Source: Nostoc sp. XA010 (GTDB lineage: Bacteria; Cyanobacteriota; Cyanobacteriia; Cyanobacteriales; Nostocaceae). Taken from it: a stretch of DNA of 64,000 nucleotides. Numbering within the stretch: position 1 is the first letter of the stretch; each line of letters opens with the position of its first letter. The DNA lies in the NCBI RefSeq assembly GCF_020829625.1, contig NZ_JAIVFX010000006.1, forward strand, positions 124,001 through 188,000. Reading direction: 5' to 3'. Position numbers and translations under genes: made by a program. Below the pieces are notes generated by a model. It searched no databases. It saw only the letters and a list, made by a program, of their open reading frames with translations, and was not told where the DNA came from. Shown one piece after another: positions 8,938-17,100 of the stretch.

Positions 8938-9601
8938 TTTAAAACCCCTGGTTGTAACTATTTTTTATTTGAGAAAACTGCCAGTGAAACTAGCGAAATT
9001 TTTGATTTGACCCAACTTAACAAACTGTCTTAATATTGACTGATTATTTTAAACAAAATTTCAGATTTGAAACATTTAGGATATCTTTGTATATTATCCT
9101 AACATTTAGGTGATTTTACCCTCCCACTTTAGATACATAAATTGTTTTTTAATTAAATACTGCTTAGAGATTTACTGATCCCTATGACGAATGCCTTGAG
9201 AGAGACTTATTTACAGGCATTTCAGACAAATCCAAAAAAAGCCGTTCTTGTATTCAAAAATTAAATACCGAAAAATACTGTATATTTAGTCACAAAATAT
9301 CTATCTTAAGATTTAGTTAATATTTGTTGACAAGATTAATAAGATTAAAACTAGTAAACTTCTAAAGCAACGGCTTTTTTCGTTCGCAGCAGAACTTCAA
9401 AATCCGCTCAAGATTCTCTTAGCGTGTGATATCAATTCAGTAATCAAGACTTAACCCTCCAACTCTTATAGGGTTGGGGAAGAGGTTCTGCCAGGATTAC
9501 TAAGCATGAAACTGTTGATTAGGTTTTGACTGTGCAAGAAGATTTCTCGCAACGGGTTAGCAATGTAATGTTTATAAGCATGGTGAACTATTACGAAGTA
9601 C
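8938..9601. other. gene-free, repeat-bearing gap
   Basis: These 660 bases are AT-rich in the first two-thirds and hold no convincing gene. The last third contains a decayed G-rich repeat (about 9451-9492) and the rlmN-like remnant at 9504-9588. Confidence 0.6.
9504..9588 (+). pseudogene. rlmN fragment (decayed)
   Basis: GCATGAAACTGTTGATTAGG through CATGGTGAAC aligns along its length with rlmN 7055-7140, including a 21-base exact block around TGTGCAAGAAGATTT and another around CAACGGGTTAGCAATGT. The substitutions and one missing base break the reading frame, and nothing before or after continues the similarity. It is either the last trace of a second rlmN-like gene or a small duplicated segment. 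Confidence 0.8.
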
Positions 9602-9755
9602 TAACCCAAGTTGCAAGTTCTTAACCTCCAGGCAAGATATACAGCAGATTTCAAGTTGATGAGGTACACAAGCTAAATCTATTACCCAGGTATAAACGGT
9701 GTTTTACTCCTGAATTCTGTATTCTGAATTCTGCTGTAACTTGCAACTTGGGTTA
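9602..9755. mobile_element. 154-bp element with 18-bp terminal inverted repeats
   Basis: TAACCCAAGTTGCAAGTT at 9602-9619 is an exact inverted copy of AACTTGCAACTTGGGTTA at 9738-9755. The 118 bases between contain the direct repeat GAATTCTG/TATTCTGAATTCTG but no gene. This is the form of a miniature inverted-repeat element. It covers the end of the diguanylate cyclase gene and supplies its last 16 codons and stop. No clear target-site duplication was identified. Confidence 0.65.
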
Positions 9756-11032
9756 AAGATGGCATAAGTGGCTTTTCCCTGCCTTTTAGCTCGGTACATA
9801 GCAATATCAGCATCTCGCAGCAGAGTTGCTGGCTCCTCATAATGACTAAAATTCCAAGTAATACCAATGCTAGCTGTAGTAGATAACTGATATCCATTCA
9901 GGTTAAGTGGCAATCGTAAGGAGTCTTGAATCCGTTTAGCAACATTGGTAGCGTCGGTAATATCTTTAATATCCTCTAGAAGAACTGTAAACTCATCACC
10001 ACCAAATCGTGCTACAGTATCGCCACCCCGTAAGCACGACTCTAAACGTCTAGCGATCGCTACTAAAAAATCATCCCCTATTCCATGCCCAAAGCGATCA
10101 TTAATCTCCTTGAAGCCATCTAAATCCAAAAATAAAACTGCAAAATAATAATCGTTTCTGCGTTTGCTACGTTCAATTGTTTGTCTGAGCCGATCTAAAA
10201 ATAAAACCCGATTTGGTAATTGTGTAAGCCCATCATAAAAGGCATTGCGGATAAGTTGCGCCTCTGTCTCTTTGCATTTGGTGATGTCTTGAAAAACAAA
10301 AACTGCGCCAGTAATCTTGCCATTTTGATCGCGGATGGGTGCGACATTATCCCCAATTGCTATTTCTTTGCCATCTTTGGCAATCAATGTACAGTTTTCT
10401 GGTAAATTGAAAATTTCACCTGATTCGATTACGTATCTAGCTAAATTTTCAATTATTTCTCCTACATCTTTGTCAACTAAGCTAACTACTTCTGCTAAGT
10501 CTTTCCCAAATGCCTCACTTTGCTTCCAGCCAGTGATTTGTTCTGCCTTGGTATTCATTATTTCAATACAATTATTAGCATAAGTCACAATCACTGCACA
10601 GCCCATACTGTTGATAATTGCCGCCAGCCTCTGTTTTTCTTCGTATAATATCTTTTTGCTCTGATGTTTGTACAGAGCCATTTCAATCGCTAAATGTAAA
10701 TCACTTTCCAGGAATGGTTTAACTATGTAACTAAAAGGTTCACTTAGCTGATTTTTTTGTAATTTTTTATATTCTGAACTCTCTGTTATATATATTACAG
10801 GAACATGGAAATGATTCTGGATAATATCCGCTACGCTTACACCGTCAATTTCCCTAGCTAGGCAGATATCAATTAACACTAAATTTGGATGAGTTTCTGC
10901 TACCTTTTTTATTGCCTCTTCACCAGATTTAGTTATTTCTGAAACTAAATAACCTAATTTTTGCAAACTAATTTTAATATTTGAGGCTAGGATTTTCTCA
11001 TCCTCAACAACTAGGATTTTGCGGGCGAACAT
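9704..11032 (-). CDS. response regulator with PAS and diguanylate cyclase (GGDEF) domains
   Basis: The 442-residue protein is REC (about 1-120, phospho-acceptor D55 in LVLIDIC, conserved Lys in IVKPF), then a PAS sensor (about 145-260) and a GGDEF domain (about 275-425). The catalytic motif GGDEF is intact at 344-348 and an RxxD inhibitory site (RGGD, 335-338) lies five residues before it, so it should make cyclic-di-GMP and be product-inhibited. No histidine kinase is adjacent. The last 16 residues (NPSCKLQQNSEYRIQE) come from the inverted-repeat element 9602-9755 and replace the native tail beyond the fold, so activity is probably unaffected. Confidence 0.92.
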   Translation of the reverse strand: MFARKILVVEDEKILASNIKISLQKLGYLVSEITKSGEEAIKKVAETHPNLVLIDICLAREIDGVSVADIIQNHFHVPVIYITESSEYKKLQKNQLSEPFSYIVKPFLESDLHLAIEMALYKHQSKKILYEEKQRLAAIINSMGCAVIVTYANNCIEIMNTKAEQITGWKQSEAFGKDLAEVVSLVDKDVGEIIENLARYVIESGEIFNLPENCTLIAKDGKEIAIGDNVAPIRDQNGKITGAVFVFQDITKCKETEAQLIRNAFYDGLTQLPNRVLFLDRLRQTIERSKRRNDYYFAVLFLDLDGFKEINDRFGHGIGDDFLVAIARRLESCLRGGDTVARFGGDEFTVLLEDIKDITDATNVAKRIQDSLRLPLNLNGYQLSTTASIGITWNFSHYEEPATLLRDADIAMYRAKRQGKATYAIFNPSCKLQQNSEYRIQE

Positions 11033-11854
11033 GTTACAGTAACCTGTTTGCTAAGGTTAAGATTTTTGCTATGAGTATCAACTCATGTAAAATCTCATTA
11101 TCCTATCATAAACAATCTCTAGCTATTCTGTATTCTTGCTTGATATAAATACTGAGTCACGATCAAATAACATCATTTTATTAAGCTCCAATAATTTCTG
11201 TACTTGTCAAAGCTAATTCTGATAATTTCATGTAGCTAATATCAAGCTATTACCATTAAACATAAATTCCCATGTAATTATCGGCAATCAAAAAGCGATT
11301 TTCATAAATTATGTAATATTTTTTCAAAAAAATAAATACTGCGAATAGTATTTATGTATAAATTAATCAAGACAAAAAATCATCAAATAACAACATAGGA
11401 CTTTTATGTAAGTAAAAATATTATAGTGTGTAATATTTAATATAATAGTATTCACTCACTATTATATTACTAGAAATTAATCATTGTCTGGAATTAAAAA
11501 CTTTAATAGCGCTTTGTCTACAAATAGCTTTTGTCTCAGTCGGAGTCTAAATTTCGGTCTGAAACTGTCTTAAATTTTAAATGGTAAGCGCAATAGTATT
11601 ATTTAAAACTATTGAGAGCAGTTTCCGCACAGAGAGGGTACAGAAAAAAATTAACGGCAAATAGACGCATATACTCGTAAGGACGCACATCTTTGCATTG
11701 GTGTCAATTTAAACATAGGTTAACTGTAGGCTGACTCACCCGCCTGGAACTTTAGTTCCAGGCTAATAGCTAAAGTTTACTGAAGTAGACTAAAGATTTT
11801 TGAGTGTATTTAGTCATCAAGAATAGATATTGAGAAAAGAACACCTTTTGTGTT
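11033..11854. other. 822-base gene-free gap with two palindromes
   Basis: No gene is supported here. It is AT-rich. A 12-bp stem with an 8-base loop lies at 11438-11469 (arms contain ATATAATAGT and ACTATTATAT). A second palindrome at 11742-11763 belongs to a dispersed hairpin repeat family. Confidence 0.6.
11742..11800. repeat. dispersed hairpin repeat, copy A
   Basis: Arms GCCTGGAAC (11742-11750) and GTTCCAGGC (11755-11763) enclose TTTA; the flanks CCCGCC before and TAATAGCTAAAGT after are shared with copy B at 58794-58850. Between the copies the stem differs by a paired change (G to A with C to T), which keeps it perfect. Confidence 0.75.
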
Positions 11855-12223
11855 TTAGAGATTGGACTTACTTTTAGTCACTTCAATGCTAATTTTGCCA
11901 CCAAAGTCTGGAATAGGTGCGGCAGGTTTGCTGAGAGTGACTTGGACTTTTGTTACACGATCGCACTCTTGGAGAATAGAATCTGCAATCGTTGTTACCA
12001 ACTTTTCTACTAAAGCAAACTTAGACGTTTTGACCAGATGTTGTATCAAGCTAATGACGCTGCGATAATCTAAAGTGTCTTCGATCGCGTCAGTCTTGGC
12101 CGCTGTGGAGATATCCAACCATAACCTCACATCCACCTCAAACCATTGTCCTAACACCTGTTCTTCTGCTAAATACCCAGTGTAGCCATAGCAGCGAATT
12201 CCCGTTAAATGAATGCAGTCCAT
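11855..12223 (-). CDS. folB: dihydroneopterin aldolase
   Basis: FolB cleaves 7,8-dihydroneopterin to 6-hydroxymethyl-dihydropterin and glycolaldehyde in folate synthesis. The start chosen is ATG 12221-12223 (MDCIHLTGIRCYGYTGYL), which matches the usual FolB opening 'D.I.l.g.r.yG..G...EE'; an upstream in-frame Met would add 24 residues not seen in the family. Conserved elements include the Glu of EEQVLGQWFEVDV, TLDYRSV and the C-terminal LSKPAAPIPDFGG with its catalytic lysine. At 122 residues it is the normal length. Confidence 0.92.
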   Translation of the reverse strand: MDCIHLTGIRCYGYTGYLAEEQVLGQWFEVDVRLWLDISTAAKTDAIEDTLDYRSVISLIQHLVKTSKFALVEKLVTTIADSILQECDRVTKVQVTLSKPAAPIPDFGGKISIEVTKSKSNL

Positions 12224-12483
12224 AAATGTTTGAGAGCAAATTGTGCATTTTGTAGAAACTGGAGCAAGTTTGCTTGGAGATTTCCTTTCCTCCAAACTCG
12301 CGTGGGGGTATTGGGTTCATCACCGCATTTGTCAGGTTTAGCTTGCAACCCAACTTTCCCTAATGGATTTTAAATTGAATTTCCCTAGACAAAATCTAAA
12401 ATTGAAGATTGTTTTATCAAAATTATGGCTGAAAATCCCGAAATTAGAAACTAAAAACCCAAAAAGTTTTTAGTTTCTAATGT

Positions 12484-12923
12484 CTTTTAAGTCGTGGATG
12501 AAAGCCGTGCGGGGGATTTATCCCCCAGTGACATTTTGTGTTATATTGTCTTTAACAGGAATGGTAATCAACCTGTATAAAAACCTAACTGCCTAACAGC
12601 AATCTGTACCTTGACAACTGAATCTATGCGGTTCTACTGCATTGTTCTAGTTTCCTCCTAGCAGTAGGTAAAAGATTCATAGGAGCTAGACGACTCAGAA
12701 TTTTGAAACAAATCGTTTCAAGTTAAACAGGACTTGCACGGCAGTTGCTTCAAGTCGGCATAGCCGCCCAACGCACTGCCTCAGCAATGCAACTACCGAG
12801 GGGCACTCGGAAAGTTAACGCTTGGGGAGAGTCCCACCTCTTGGCTAGGTAACGCAAGGAACCTAGTTTAAGTGGTCTCATTGAACCAAGAATCCCCGTC
12901 GATTTATCGCGGGGAGTGTCAAA
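12484..12923 (+). mobile_element. IS200/IS605-like non-autonomous element or relic with 3' omega-RNA-like end
   Basis: The left part has GATGAAAGCCGTGC followed by a hairpin GGGGGATTTATCCCCC (about 12510-12525), like the imperfect hairpins at the left ends of cyanobacterial IS200/IS605 elements. The right part contains CGCTTGGGGAGAGTCCCACC, CTTGGCTAGGTAACGCAAGG and CATTGAACCAAGAATCCCCG, then a hairpin (CCCCG 12894-12898, CGGGG 12910-12914) and GAGTGTCAA. From memory this is the characteristic right end and RNA scaffold of TnpB-carrying elements in Nostoc. No tnpA or tnpB reading frame survives between them. Exact boundaries are inferred; the right one is within a few bases of 12923. Confidence 0.65.
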
Positions 12924-12926
12924 GCT

Positions 12927-14687
12927 ATGTTTGATTTAATGCCGATCGCCTTTAAAAATGTTAATCAACTTTGGGCTTATATCTTAACAGAGACGCTAAA
13001 GCGGTTGGGATTGACTTGTGCTATTATTTGTCCTGGATCGCGCTCTACACCCTTAGTGATCGCCTTTGCTCAACAAGCACCTGAGATTGAAGCGATTTCC
13101 ATTCTCGATGAACGTTCCGCCGCCTTTTTCGCTCTGGGACAAGCTAAAGCAACCGATCGCCCTGTGGTACTAGTTTGCACCTCTGGTACAGCAGGAGCAA
13201 ATTTTTATTCAGCAGTCATTGAAGCCTCATATAGTCGCGTCCCACTGTTGCTATTAACCACCGATAGACCCCCAGAATTGCGAGATTGTCACTCTGGGCA
13301 AACTGTAGATCAATTGAGATTATATGGAAACTACCCAAATTGGCAAACAGAGTTAGCCTTACCCTCTGCTGATATGGGAATGCTAGCTTATCTGCGACAA
13401 ACGGTAATTCATAGCTGGGAAAGGGCGCAAACTCCTACAAAGGGGCCAGTACATTTGAATATTCCCTTTCGCGATCCCTTAGCGCCTCTTCCTGATGGAA
13501 CAGACTTGAGTTATTTACAGTCCCAGTTTCATCCAGAAGACTTTTTCGCAGGAATAGCAAACACCAGCCCATTCCCTACTCCCCACTCCCTACTCCCCAT
13601 CCCCCAAGAATGGAAAGAATGCGATCGCGGCATTATTATCGCAGGTGTTGCCCAACCGTCGCAACCACAGGAATATTGTAGAGCGATCGCGCAACTTTCC
13701 CAAACTCTCAAATGGCCTGTGCTAGCTGAGGGACTCTCCCCAGTGAGAAATTATGCCGAACTCAACCCTTATTTGATTTCCACTTATGACCTGATTTTGC
13801 GAAATCAGCAACTAGCAAAGCAGCTAGCGCCCGAAATGGTGATTCAGGTGGGTGAAATGCCTACAAGTAAAGAACTGCGTACCTGGATAGATACAACGCA
13901 ACCGCGACGTTGGGTAATTGATAAGAGTGACCAAAACCTCGACCCTTTGCACGGGAGAACGACGCATTTACGGATATCTGTAGAAGATATAAAAGCAGAG
14001 GAGATAAATCTATCTTTCTCCTCAGACTATTTGCAGCAATGGTGTGATGCGGAAACTAAGGCCAGGTTAGTTGTTGACCAGACAATGGGGAAAATAGATG
14101 AAATTATTGAGAGTAAAGCAGCTTGGTTAATTTCTCAGATTTTACCGCCAGGAACGCCTCTATTTATTGCCAATAGTATGCCTGTGCGGGATGTCGAATA
14201 TTTCTGGAAACCGAATAATTTAGGAGTGCGATCGCACTTTAACCGGGGTGCAAATGGCATTGATGGCACATTATCCACAGCTTTAGGAATTGCCCATCGC
14301 CAGCAAAGTAGTGTTATGTTAACGGGAGATTTAGCGCTGTTGCATGACACCAATGGTTTTTTAATCCGCAATAAGTTTGTCGGACATTTGACGATTGTGT
14401 TAATTAACAACAATGGCGGTGGTATTTTTGAAATGTTACCCATTGCCAAATTTGACCCGCCATTTGAAGAGTTTTTCGGCACTCCCCAGGATATTGATTT
14501 TGCTCAATTATGTGCTACTTATAATGTAGAGCATGAATTGATTACTTCGTGGAAACATTTGCAGCAAAGATTAAACCCACTTCCAAATCATGGGATTAGG
14601 GTTTTAGAGGTGCAGACAAATCGCAAAAAAGACGCTCAATGGCGACAGGATAATTTAAGAAAAGTTGCCGCAGATATTACGATTTAA
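12927..14687 (+). CDS. menD: 2-succinyl-5-enolpyruvyl-6-hydroxy-3-cyclohexene-1-carboxylate synthase
   Basis: MenD joins isochorismate and 2-oxoglutarate with thiamine diphosphate, the first committed step to phylloquinone in cyanobacteria. CPGSRSTPLVIAFAQQ and LDERSAAFFALG (N-terminal domain) and GDLALLHDTNG through INNNGGGIFEMLP (ThDP/Mg site) are intact in 586 residues. ATG 12927 lies 4 bases beyond the IS605-like right end, and GGGGAG in that element's hairpin sits at ribosome-binding distance; the Met at residue 5 (12939) is an alternative. Residues about 214-230 (PFPTPHSLLPIPQE) are encoded by a captured C-rich dispersed repeat, in a linker where insertion seems tolerated. Confidence 0.95.
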   Translation: MFDLMPIAFKNVNQLWAYILTETLKRLGLTCAIICPGSRSTPLVIAFAQQAPEIEAISILDERSAAFFALGQAKATDRPVVLVCTSGTAGANFYSAVIEASYSRVPLLLLTTDRPPELRDCHSGQTVDQLRLYGNYPNWQTELALPSADMGMLAYLRQTVIHSWERAQTPTKGPVHLNIPFRDPLAPLPDGTDLSYLQSQFHPEDFFAGIANTSPFPTPHSLLPIPQEWKECDRGIIIAGVAQPSQPQEYCRAIAQLSQTLKWPVLAEGLSPVRNYAELNPYLISTYDLILRNQQLAKQLAPEMVIQVGEMPTSKELRTWIDTTQPRRWVIDKSDQNLDPLHGRTTHLRISVEDIKAEEINLSFSSDYLQQWCDAETKARLVVDQTMGKIDEIIESKAAWLISQILPPGTPLFIANSMPVRDVEYFWKPNNLGVRSHFNRGANGIDGTLSTALGIAHRQQSSVMLTGDLALLHDTNGFLIRNKFVGHLTIVLINNNGGGIFEMLPIAKFDPPFEEFFGTPQDIDFAQLCATYNVEHELITSWKHLQQRLNPLPNHGIRVLEVQTNRKKDAQWRQDNLRKVAADITI

Positions 14688-14807
14688 ATATCTCTTTATC
14701 TGTTACAAAATTAAGGATAAAATATGGTTATTAAGTGATAAAATTGTGGAATAAAGTTAAAATTGCTTTACTCCCAGCGTTTCAAATGCTGATGTTTCTC
14801 ACTATTA

Positions 14808-15677
14808 TTAAATCGCAAAAAATTTCTCTACAATTAAAGGACAGTAATCCTCATTATTATTGGAATAAACTGTTTCTCCTAGTTTAGCTAGCAAATTCAC
14901 CTCCGGCGCTGTATTGTTCTTAAAGCAAATACTGAACGGTTGCCTGCGAAGAGAATTTCTCACCTCCTGAGCTTTACTAGCAGGTAATGCTTGCAAGAGT
15001 TGTTGGAAAAGAACCTCGTCAAAATCAAATGATGCAGCTAGAAAGTCATCCCCATACTTAATATTAACAACAAACGTGTACAAATCATCTTCTACCTTAG
15101 TGATTAAAGGCATAAAAGTTGGTAAAAATTGATGTAGGCTTTCAGTTTTAAAACCTAGCTTATGCAAATAAAGTCCAAAGTCTGGTTTGTAATCAAATAT
15201 ATTTGGTTTGGTAAAGGCTAGTGGATTTAATAAACGTTGTATATATTGAAAATGAACATCTATTTCACTCATATTTACAGCTAGAATTGGTGTAGTTCGG
15301 TTTACATCAAAAATAACTAGTTGTCGCCCATTACATAGGGCATAGCGAAATGCTCTAATTTCAGGGTGAATAGCATAACTAAATGCTTGCTCCGTATTTT
15401 TTCCAGAAAGAATTTGCTCACTCGGAGCTTTAGCTTCTAAGATCCAACAGTTTTTTTCATCAGCAATTAATAAATAATCTGGAATAATGCTTACTTGGTA
15501 TTTTTTTGATCCTATATATACAAAAGGATGTGTAAGCGTTTTACTCCGAATAATTTTTCCAGGGCCACTGGCTGAGTAACCTAAGGCTTTTAGTAAAGGA
15601 ACAATGAGTTCCTCTCGAACAGAATCTTCTTTAAAACTTGGGTCATCAAGTAGCAAAAAATCAAAATCACTAAACAT
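14808..15677 (-). CDS. PD-(D/E)XK nuclease-like protein (type I restriction HsdR N-terminal-like)
   Basis: The 289-residue protein resembles the stand-alone N-terminal domain of HsdR: EELIVPLLKALGYSASG near residue 22, then IIPDYLLIADEKNCWILEAK at about 64-83, which supplies the D and E-x-K of a PD-(D/E)XK nuclease site, followed by QAFSYAIHPEIRAFRYALCN. No helicase motor, HsdM or HsdS is encoded nearby, so it is not a complete restriction system. The C-terminal half (after about 160) is unassigned. A defence or DNA-repair role is possible. It converges on menD. Confidence 0.7.
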   Translation of the reverse strand: MFSDFDFLLLDDPSFKEDSVREELIVPLLKALGYSASGPGKIIRSKTLTHPFVYIGSKKYQVSIIPDYLLIADEKNCWILEAKAPSEQILSGKNTEQAFSYAIHPEIRAFRYALCNGRQLVIFDVNRTTPILAVNMSEIDVHFQYIQRLLNPLAFTKPNIFDYKPDFGLYLHKLGFKTESLHQFLPTFMPLITKVEDDLYTFVVNIKYGDDFLAASFDFDEVLFQQLLQALPASKAQEVRNSLRRQPFSICFKNNTAPEVNLLAKLGETVYSNNNEDYCPLIVEKFFAI

Positions 15678-15774
15678 TCAATAATTACTAATTGTATTTA
15701 CAGCAGTTTGCACTTGAATAGACCAAACTCTTACGTTATTCTTTGCGCCTTTGCGTGAGATTTCCCCTCTAGGT

Positions 15775-15985
15775 TGACCTTGTAATCACTCTTCCAAATC
15801 CGCCATAGAGGAAAAATCCAACAAATCCAAAGCTAACGTTTCCAAGTGTTCCAGCGATAATAACTGAATTTTGGCTAAAAGTTCCTCAGCAATTTCACCA
15901 AATAGTCGTTTTAACTAGTTGGAAGAGGAGCGATCGCACTTTTTCTTCCACCGCTTCTGATATACCTGCGCGTCTACAAATGCTT
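15775..15985 (-). pseudogene. decayed C-terminus of an Rpn-family nuclease
   Basis: The minus strand reads EKVRSLLFQLVK, then after a frameshift KRLFGEIAEELLAKIQ, LLSLEHLETLALDLLDFSSM and ADLEE-stop-LQGQPRG. This parallels the last 60 residues of the intact neighbour at 16087 (SLEQLEALGDALLDFSTF, GDLERWLQGEVRG). The conserved Trp codon has become TGA. It is the remnant of a tandem copy whose N-terminal nuclease domain is gone. Confidence 0.8.
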
Positions 15986-16032
15986 CTTCACTTCAAGAAA
16001 CTTTATTTGTAAGCATGATTATTTTACAGAGT

Positions 16033-16058
16033 GCGTAGGCGTACACCGCAGGTATCGC
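16033..16058. repeat. GCGTAGGCGTA..ACCGCAGGTATCGC repeat, left copy
   Basis: GCGTAGGCGTACACCGCAGG followed by TATCGC matches the sequence at 17019-17047 apart from a 3-base difference. The two copies flank the Rpn-type gene 16087-16959 in the same orientation. Confidence 0.75.
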
Positions 16059-16086
16059 CCTTCTTCTCTGCGCCTCTGAGTGAAAC

Positions 16087-16959
16087 TTACCCCCTTACTT
16101 CACCTTGTAACCATCTTTCCAAATCACCAAAAGTAGAGAAATCCAACAAAGCATCACCTAAAGCTTCCAACTGTTCCAACGATAACCCTTGAATCTGAGA
16201 CAGAAGCGTATCAGGAATATTACCCACACGCCGATTTAATAGTCGTAAAATGATTGTTCTTTCTCCTTCAACCTTTCCTTCAACCTTTCCCTCGATCTTT
16301 CCTTCCTCTCGTCCTTCTTCTTTCGCTTCCAGAATCGCCCGTGGTTCTTCCAAATTCAGTCCCAACATCGCTTGAATCTCCTCTCGACTTAAGGTAGAAA
16401 ACTTGTAAACAATAATCGTCGTAATTAAATCAATTATCGCTTGCTCCGATTGTTGCTGTGCTTGTTCCAGCAAAAACCGCGCCCCTTCCACTGCTTCTAT
16501 TTCAGAAGTAACATTTGTCAGCAACATCAAACCTAATCCCAAAGGTTGCTGTCGCAAATCCCCCAACTCATCTAGATAAACCCGTCTGACTTGACCACTT
16601 TCCAACAAAGCGCGGTGAATCGAAGAGGAAGAAGGTTCCAGGCTGCGAGAAGCAAAAATTATGACTCCAAACCAGTCATCGTAACGAATAGAGTTGCGGT
16701 AGAGAAACAAAAACAATTCGCTAAAGAAGCGGTGATACAGGTCTTCGTCCTTCTGAAACTGGACTTCAGCAAAAAAGACGGTTTTGGAAACTGCATTCGC
16801 GGGAGGTAAGAAGACTCCATCAATCCGAAACGCGGTTTCTTTCACCTCAACCGATTCAAACTGGTAGTTTTCCGCTTCTGGGGGTGGTTCATCTACTAAT
16901 TCAAACAGCAAACCGGGAAATTGCTTAAATAATTTGTAGAAGATGGAGTCGCGCCGCAT
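16087..16959 (-). CDS. Rpn family recombination-promoting nuclease (DUF2887)
   Basis: The 290-residue protein begins MRRDSIFYKLFKQFPGLLFEL and has RIDGVFLP with FFAEVQFQ, the D and E-x-Q positions of the PD-(D/E)XK site in Rpn/PDDEXK_2 proteins. After about residue 205 comes a charged run EEGREEGKIEGKVEGKVEGE and a C-terminal helical pair SLEQLEALGDALLDFSTFGD. Rpn proteins are DNA endonucleases that raise recombination; the tetrapeptide-like Glu/Gly/Lys repeats are typical and vary in number. A paralogue lies at 47118-47951 and a decayed copy at 15775-15985. Confidence 0.85.
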   Translation of the reverse strand: MRRDSIFYKLFKQFPGLLFELVDEPPPEAENYQFESVEVKETAFRIDGVFLPPANAVSKTVFFAEVQFQKDEDLYHRFFSELFLFLYRNSIRYDDWFGVIIFASRSLEPSSSSIHRALLESGQVRRVYLDELGDLRQQPLGLGLMLLTNVTSEIEAVEGARFLLEQAQQQSEQAIIDLITTIIVYKFSTLSREEIQAMLGLNLEEPRAILEAKEEGREEGKIEGKVEGKVEGERTIILRLLNRRVGNIPDTLLSQIQGLSLEQLEALGDALLDFSTFGDLERWLQGEVRG

Positions 16960-17018
16960 TTTTATTCCTCAACACGCAGACAATTACCAGATTGTAAAGG
17001 CTTGAGACACCAATTTTA

Positions 17019-17047
17019 GCGTAGGCGTAGCCCACCGCAGGTATCGC
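17019..17047. repeat. GCGTAGGCGTAGCCCACCGCAGGTATCGC-type repeat, right copy
   Basis: The partner of the repeat at 16033-16058, in direct orientation, lying in the 141-bp gap between the divergent Rpn-type gene and menB. Promoters for both genes must lie in or around it. Confidence 0.75.
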
Positions 17048-17100
17048 ATGTCCCTACGTCCGCGATAAAATTCTCAAGCACAACAGCGCACTCCATACCA

